From positions 10,857,915 through 10,921,914 of the forward strand of contig CANTUV010000022.1 in assembly GCA_947685225.1 (NCBI GenBank): a DNA stretch of 64,000 bases, given 5' to 3'. The notes beneath the pieces were generated by a model that saw only the letters and a list, made by a program, of their open reading frames with translations, was not told the origin of the DNA and made no database searches. Shown one piece after another: positions 58,585-64,000 of the stretch. This stretch comes from Garcia nutans (lineage: Eukaryota; Streptophyta; Magnoliopsida; Malpighiales; Euphorbiaceae). The position numbers were made by a program, and so were the translations under genes. Within the stretch, counting starts at the first letter, position 1; the number at the start of each line of letters is the position of its first letter.

Positions 58585-59973
58585 ATGGATAATTTACATT
58601 CACAAGCTCTTTTAGAAGATGAATTGGATGACGAGTTGGGAGATTGTGATAGAACAAGGCGACTAGCTATTGTACAACTAATTTGTCATATTGTCGATTA
58701 TTTTTGCCTTCGGTCAAAGTTAATTCATCAATCTACAACAGATAAAAACTCAATAGCCCATGAAAGAGAAAGAGTTTGAGAAGAAATATTAAGTCATTTA
58801 ACAAATAGTGAAATAAATTGTCATAATCTCATTAGTATTAAACTAGATTTTTTCATATTTTTATGTGATAAATTTTAAAGTACTAGTCAACTCAAAGATA
58901 GTCCGCATGCTTCTGTGGAGGAGAAAGTTGCCACATTTCTAATAATTATTGCTCATAAGTTTAAACTTTGTACTTTGTCATTCTTTTTTCGTTGATCTAT
59001 AGAAACAATTTTTTGACAATTTCATTCGATATTACATGCTTTCGTATCACTTGAAGAAGAATATCTAAGACAACCAAATGGTTTTGAGGTCCCTCTAGAA
59101 ATTGCCAATAATAGGAGATTTTTTTCCATACTTTAAGGTAAATGCAATTGCTCTAGTTAGTATGCTTGTAGATAGTTAATCATAGATATTAATAATGAAT
59201 ATGCTACGGAATTATATTGGTGCACTCGATGGAACTCATAATCAAGTTAAGGTTCCAAATGTTGATGTGCCAAGATTTAGTGGTAGAAAGAAATACCCAA
59301 CACAAAATGTTCTTGCTGCATGTTCATTTGATTTAAATTTACTCATGTTTTGCTTGGATGGGAAGGATCAACATTTGATTTTAGAATTATAAAAAATGCA
59401 CTAACTAGGGAAGATAATTGAAAACTTTCGGCAGGTAATTTTTGAATTATAATTTCTCAATTTATCACTTGTTAGAAATGTTTAGCTAAAATGTTGATGT
59501 GGGATTTATACTTAGATGTGGACTTATTGCAACCTATAAAGGCATGCAGTATCACTTGAAAGAATATTCATCTCGAGATCTTAAAAATGCAAGAGAGTTG
59601 TTTAATTTGTGTCAAGCTTCATTAAATAATTTGGCTGAAACAACATTTGGAGTTCTAAAAAATAATTTCCAATCATTGGAAGTTCAAATGAAAAGACATA
59701 TTCATTTCAAGTCCAATGTGAGATTGTTTTGGCATGTGCAATCTTCAATAATTTTTTATGGGCATGGATGCCAATGATAATTTGATTAATGAAGTCGATG
59801 TTAAGCTCTTAAATAGACAGGATGTGGAAGCACATTTTGGAGATAATGAAGATGCTAGATTAAGTGCTAAGTTGAGGGATAACATTGCAGCTGCTATATG
59901 TTTTGATTATGTTTCAAATCATAGATCATTAATTAGGTTTTCCTCTGTAAATCTTACACTTCCTTGCTTTTAA
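58585..59973 (+). pseudogene. PIF/Harbinger transposase, broken
   Basis: From ATG at 58585 the frame reads MDNLHSQALLEDELDD to a stop at about 58779. In-frame and shifted pieces then give LSHLTNSEINCHNLI, QLKDSPHASVEEKVATFL, TLSFFFR and EEEYLRQPNGFEVP, the N-terminal helix-turn-helix region of Harbinger transposases. The catalytic part follows: YIGALDGTHNQVKVPNVDVP (first Asp), GRKKYPTQNVLAACSFD, then, after a frameshift, GWEGSTFDFRIIKNALTR (second Asp). The piece from 59499 gives YKGMQYHLKEYSSRDLKNAR and LAETTFGVLKNNF (catalytic Glu). The tail LNRQDVEAHFGDNEDARLSA ends at 59973. All three catalytic residues survive, but stops and shifts prevent translation. Confidence 0.9.
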
Positions 59974-60669
59974 CTTTTTATAACAGTAGATGATTAAATA
60001 GGCTTTCTCCTATAACTTTGCACTTTAATATTCATATTTTGTAATCATATTTTGAACTCTATTATTCCTTTATTATATGCAAGATTTTGTAACACTTAGT
60101 AGCTGATTAAAAATATATGTGAATTTTATATTTTTTTTTGATATTATTGTATTACTTTTATTGGCATATGGATTTATACTATCTAGATGGCAAGGGACGC
60201 AACAAATGTTGGTGACATCAATAAAGAAAAGATAGAAAAAGAATGGAGAGACATGTTCTGATAGATGGAAAGCATGGATATGATTTTAATTGGTGCTTTA
60301 CTATACCAACATAATATTGGCAATCGAGTTGAAGAAACTTTTACTACTCAAGCCTTGAATCAAGTAGTGGAAGAAGTTCGTGAAAAATTGAAATTTGGCA
60401 TATTAGCAAAGAAAGAGTAAAGAATATAATAAAATCATTAAAGAGTAATTTCAATGAGTGCTATGATTTGTTCAACCACTTAAGTGACTTTGCTTGGAGT
60501 CCAGTTACTAAGATGTTTGAAATTGAACTGAAAGCGTGAGAGGTATTGATTCAGGTAAGTTTTTGGCGATTGTTGTTTGCTAATTATAGACAATTACTTA
60601 CTCCAAGAATTATCCTTTATTTGCTACTTTTTGTATATGTTGATTTTTTTGCATCTTATATCTTTTATC

Positions 60670-61497
60670 TAGGGCTGTTTAAAAATTTTGATTAAACCAA
60701 AAACTGAATTGAAATTAGTAAAATCAAACTGAAAATTATAGTTAATCAAACCATTGGTTTATGTTTTAAAATTTTAAATTTTTTGATTTTCAATTTTGAT
60801 TTCGGTTTTTATATATAAAAAGACGATCGAAACTATATTATCTATAAAATTTTTATATTATAAATATATAGACAAAGGATAACACAAAATAGCTCCAGTA
60901 TAGACAGTATGTATGCTTACTAAATTTAAAATGATTCAAGGTTCAAGTCTCATGTTTGTCACAAACTTTTCCTATTTTTCTAAAATATAAAATTGCTAAT
61001 TTAGCCCTCTATTTATATATATAAACATCAAATAGTTAAACATACAACAATTATCATGGTTGCTCTGTATGTGTGTGTAAATATATAGCAATAATAATTA
61101 TTTATTTTATTGTGTGTTTATATTAATAATATCATGATTATTTTTTTTATTTTAATGGAGTATATTATTTTATTGTACTTGAAATGCATTTGTATTTTGA
61201 ATAAATTTTATATATTTTTATTGTGTGTTTATGTATGATTATTATTTATTTATTTTAGTAGATTAGATTTGAGTTTAAAATATGTATTTAAATTTTGATA
61301 TATAATTTAGTATATGTATTTATTAAATTTCATATTTTTTGCTTATATATAGTGAACGTTAAAAACCAAAATTATCGGTTAATTGTCCATCTTATAAAGT
61401 TACGGTTAACCGTTCATTAATGTTTGATTTCAGTTTATAATTTTTGTGAACTGAAATCAATGGTTTGGTTTAGTTAACTAAACCGTGAGCACCCCTA
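60670..61497. mobile_element. hAT-type MITE in the intron of the Harbinger Myb-like gene
   Basis: Ends TAGGGCTGTTTAAAAATTTT and (complement of the right end) TAGGGGTGCTCACGGTTTAG are short inverted repeats of the hAT MITE class. Flanks cttttatc (60662-60669) and tttttatc (61498-61505) agree at 7 of 8 bases. It is 828 bp, with ggttaaccg and aaaccaaaa blocks near the ends, and no coding frame. Confidence 0.8.
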
Positions 61498-61593
61498 TTT
61501 TTATCAACATGAAAAGAGTGCGATGAATTACTTGTTACATGAATTTTTTTATTTTTGCCTTTTGATTTACTCAATATAGGCACATCCAACAGC

Positions 61594-62286
61594 TAGGGCT
61601 GTAAATAAGTCAAGCTACTCGAGCTCGGCTTGGATCTCGGCTCGGTAAAAGCTCATTCAGGCTCAAGCTCGAACTGCTCATTTGTTAAATGAGTCAAGCT
61701 CAAGCTATGAAATACTCGGCTCGTTAGCTCACGAGCTAGCTCATTTAAAAAGCTCGTGAATTAAGCTCGCAAACTAGCTCGTTTAGTGTATTTGAATTAA
61801 AAAATATATATAATTTAATTTATATATATTAAACTATGTATGCGAATATATTAATTTTTGACTAACTTAATTTATATAATTTATTAATATATGGTATATG
61901 TGATAAATAAATTAAATAATATACAATATAAAATAACTTAGTAATTTATAGTAAAATATAAAATTATAGTAAGATAATATTTTATTTTACTAATATACAA
62001 TTATATTATTCATCTTTCATACAAACATAAATTTTAGTATATCTTTTATAAAAATTTAGAAAAAGTGAATGAAAAATAAAAATTAAAATAAGTTTATTGA
62101 GCTCGTTAAACTTATTTAAATCAAGCTCGAGTTCAAGCTTGAGATACATTATACATGAGCTGGCTCGATACAAGTTCGGGCTCGGCTAGAGCTCAATTCA
62201 AGTTTGAGTTTGAACTCGACTATTTTATAATGAGCCGAGCTTGAGCTTTCTAAAGCTCGGCTCAGCTCGGCTCGATTACAGCCCTA
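61594..62286. mobile_element. hAT-type MITE in exon 2 of the Harbinger Myb-like gene
   Basis: Perfect 11-bp ends TAGGGCTGTAA / TTACAGCCCTA are flanked by an exact 8-bp duplication ccaacagc (61586-61593 and 62287-62294). Removing it and one duplication restores the reading HPTAKKWKCIEIHH. The arms (61600-61800 and 62095-62286) are rich in agctcg / cgagct units and largely self-complementary. Length 693 bp. The exact duplication makes it one of the younger insertions here. Confidence 0.93.
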
Positions 62287-63640
62287 CCAACAGCTAAGAA
62301 ATGGAAATGCATTGAAATTCATCATTATGAAGATTTGTTGCTCTTATATGGTGAGGATAGGGCAATTGGTGATGCTTCATTCATTGCTAAGGAGAAAAGA
62401 CACAAATATGCAAGTCTTAATGCTAATACCATTGAAAGCATTGGCAACTTATTAGCTTCAAATGTCATTTCCTTAAAAAGTTGTGATCCTACTCATAAAG
62501 AAGCAAGTCCAACCACTCTCGCAACAACACCATGTACTACTACTTCTGAAATGACCCTTGAATGTGCTTTTGTAACATCTTCAAAAAAAAAAAAAGGAAG
62601 AATAGTAAAGCAAAAGATGACTATGGAATTAAAGGATCCATTGATAATGTTGTCGAGGTTCTTAAAGAAGAAAATGTTATTATAGAAAGAACATGCCAAC
62701 TTGTTTATTCAGAGCAAAAAGTGTATGATAAGCTTGTCAAAATGGCTTTGACCTTTTTTGGGTATAAGGCTTCCGCTTTCATTATAGCGAATATCATTAG
62801 AGTGAGGAGATTCTTTGGCTCTCTAGAGCACGAGCGTGAAGAATACTAATTGCATTCGATGCGTGATGTTGATAACTCTTTGTGAGATGCATTTTAATTA
62901 ACATATAAACTCTTTGTAAGATGCATTTTAATTAACATATATATATTATATTTTGCAAGATTGGTACTTTTTGGACTACAAGCAATTAGTAGATATATTA
63001 ATAACTTTTGTACTTGTTAATGTATTAGATTATGAAAAATACAAGCATTAACAGAGTGATTTTGATGTAGTTATATGGATGTTAACTTATTTATATAGAA
63101 ATATACTTTTTATTGTATTACAAGTTACAATGATTGGAATTGTAATTGATGTGTACTAGTTGGAGTGGTTTGGCTCCTTAAAGTTATAATGTGTAAACTA
63201 ATATTTTTTTGGATAATTAAAATAGTCTTTTACTCCTAGAATTGGAAATATATTTGGTCATGCCCTTACAAAATATATTGACCCACTTAATTATGAATTA
63301 ATTTCAATTGAAAAGGCTCTTTTCATTTTTTCATTGTTGGAACTGGAAGTTAAACATTGTTCTTCTTAAAGAAAGTTGAGCATTTATATGAAAAAGAAAA
63401 GAAATTAGCAGGTAAAAATAAGAAATATTATTATTTTCTATTAAAAGGGCAGAAAAGTAATTTTCTCTAATTTTATTTCTTTTAATTTGATCATAAGAGT
63501 GAAATTTGAATTACTCTTTTTTTTTATTTATAATACCAAACAATGGAGAGTGATTTAGAGTAATCATTTATATTACCATCCTTTCCTTTATTAAAGTAAA
63601 TTCAATTTCACCACTAATTTACCTCCATCCAAACATAGGC

Positions 63641-64000
63641 TAAGAGTATGATTGGATGGATAAGTTAAAGTTTCATTTAAAGAGGGAGAGAGAAAGATAA
63701 AGATAGAAAAGAATGAATAAAAGAAGTTAAACACTTAACCTTATTTGGTAATAATATAAATATACATTTATTAAAAAAAGAGTAAGAAATATAAAGATTA
63801 TAAAAGTACTAATAACGTCATAAATAAAAATCTAATTTGAAATGATAAAAAAAGTTAAATCACTATTTCTTATAACTTGTTACTTTGCATTCTTTTTATC
63901 ATTTGAAATGTAAAGTTTACATTATCTCTTTTCTTTTAATTTGTACACTTTATCTCAAATAAATATAAAGTTATTTATGTAACATATTTATACCCTATAT
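63641..64000 (+). mobile_element. Second Harbinger-type terminus, running off the window
   Basis: Directly after the right end of the previous element the sequence gagtatgattggatggataa begins a stretch that parallels the left end of that element: both then contain gagataaag-like text, ttatttggta and aaaaaagagtaa. It is probably the start of a related element or MITE that continues beyond 64000. Confidence 0.4.

Larger units (their letters stand above)
60188..62849 (+). pseudogene. Harbinger Myb/SANT-like protein gene, broken, two exons
   Basis: A first piece starts MARDATNVGDINKEK at 60188 and stops. In the next frame come MESMDMILIGALLYQHNIGN and TTQALNQVVEEVREKL, then KERVKNIIKSLKSNFNECYD and FAWSPVTKMFEIE up to VLIQ, the SANT-like DNA-binding domain. 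The intron has donor CAG/GTAAGT at 60555 and acceptor TAG/GC at 61579. Exon 2 reads AHPTA, is interrupted by a hAT MITE, then continues KKWKCIEIHHYEDLLLLYGE and on to 62583, where an A-run shifts the frame; the tail QKVYDKLVKMALTFFGYKAS ends at 62849. This protein normally helps the transposase enter the nucleus and bind the ends. Confidence 0.88.
57411..63640 (+). mobile_element. PIF/Harbinger transposon, broken, with nested MITEs
   Basis: The element encodes the two PIF/Harbinger proteins on the plus strand: the DDE transposase (58585-59973) and the Myb/SANT-like DNA-binding protein (60188-62849). The left end reads atatgtttggaagaggata and the complement of the right end reads cctatgtttggatggaggta, a shared terminal repeat of the Harbinger GTTTGGATGG type. 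Further in, both sides share ctctatttt...tatttggta text. The 3-bp TAA/TTA target duplication could not be fixed. About 1.5 kb of its 6.2 kb is two later hAT MITEs. Confidence 0.85.

Noticed and set aside
1..64000. CRISPR arrays, operons or bacterial-type defence systems
   Set aside because: The sequence is clearly plant nuclear DNA with introns and retroelements; no regular spacer arrays occur.
1..64000. tRNA or rRNA genes
   Set aside because: No cloverleaf with A- and B-box elements or conserved rRNA text was noticed; the primer-site matches are to tRNA complements only.

Overview
The window looks like nuclear DNA of a eudicot plant. It is very AT-rich and gene-poor, its genes use spliceosomal introns, and almost every recognisable coding piece is a plant-type transposon. 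Species cannot be told from the sequence. Two protein-coding loci look alive. One is a single-exon RING-H2 E3 ligase of the ATL65 type (42464-43762, +). The other is a long open frame of the plant 'putative transposon protein' (Transposase_32-like) class (47805-49382, -), with a possible second exon downstream.

Layout. At 1.3-8.5 kb lies a decayed Ty1/Copia element (+) with its 5' LTR but no 3' end. Its integrase is split by a 3.2-kb Gypsy-type solo LTR with an exact 5-bp target duplication (CATCT). At 8.5-9.8 kb is a truncated, inverted relative of that LTR, joined directly to the RNase H end of a LINE (9.8-10.6 kb) and a (GA)n tract. From 13.6 to 17.3 kb there are a hAT MITE, a hairpin-bearing nonautonomous element and a third LTR of the same Gypsy family. 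From 17.5 to 21.1 kb there are a CACTA terminus, an unidentified exon-like piece, a MULE-type element with 10-bp target duplications, and an alcohol dehydrogenase pseudogene.

From 25.9 to 36.2 kb is a nearly full-length Sirevirus-like Copia element (-) with two 1.5-kb LTRs, broken gag-pol, an additional 3' ORF of the Transposase_32/env-like kind, and a string of polypurine-tract copies. From 37.7 to 40.0 kb is a broken mariner-like transposase. From 40.2 to 45.3 kb are hairpin MITEs around the ATL65 gene. From 49.8 to 54.4 kb are another hAT MITE and an extremely AT-rich cluster of repeats that look like eroded nonautonomous Helitrons on the minus strand. From 57.4 to 63.6 kb is a broken PIF/Harbinger element with both its genes. 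Two hAT MITEs have invaded its Myb-like gene, one in the intron and one in the second exon.

Relations. The most notable link is between the degenerate extra ORF of the Sirevirus-like element and the intact 525-codon ORF 19 kb away, which appear to share the same fold. The intact one has no LTRs around it and may be a host-retained copy. The window otherwise records several layers of nested insertion, and many breaks in old coding frames are C-to-T or G-to-A type stops, as expected from decay of methylated transposons.
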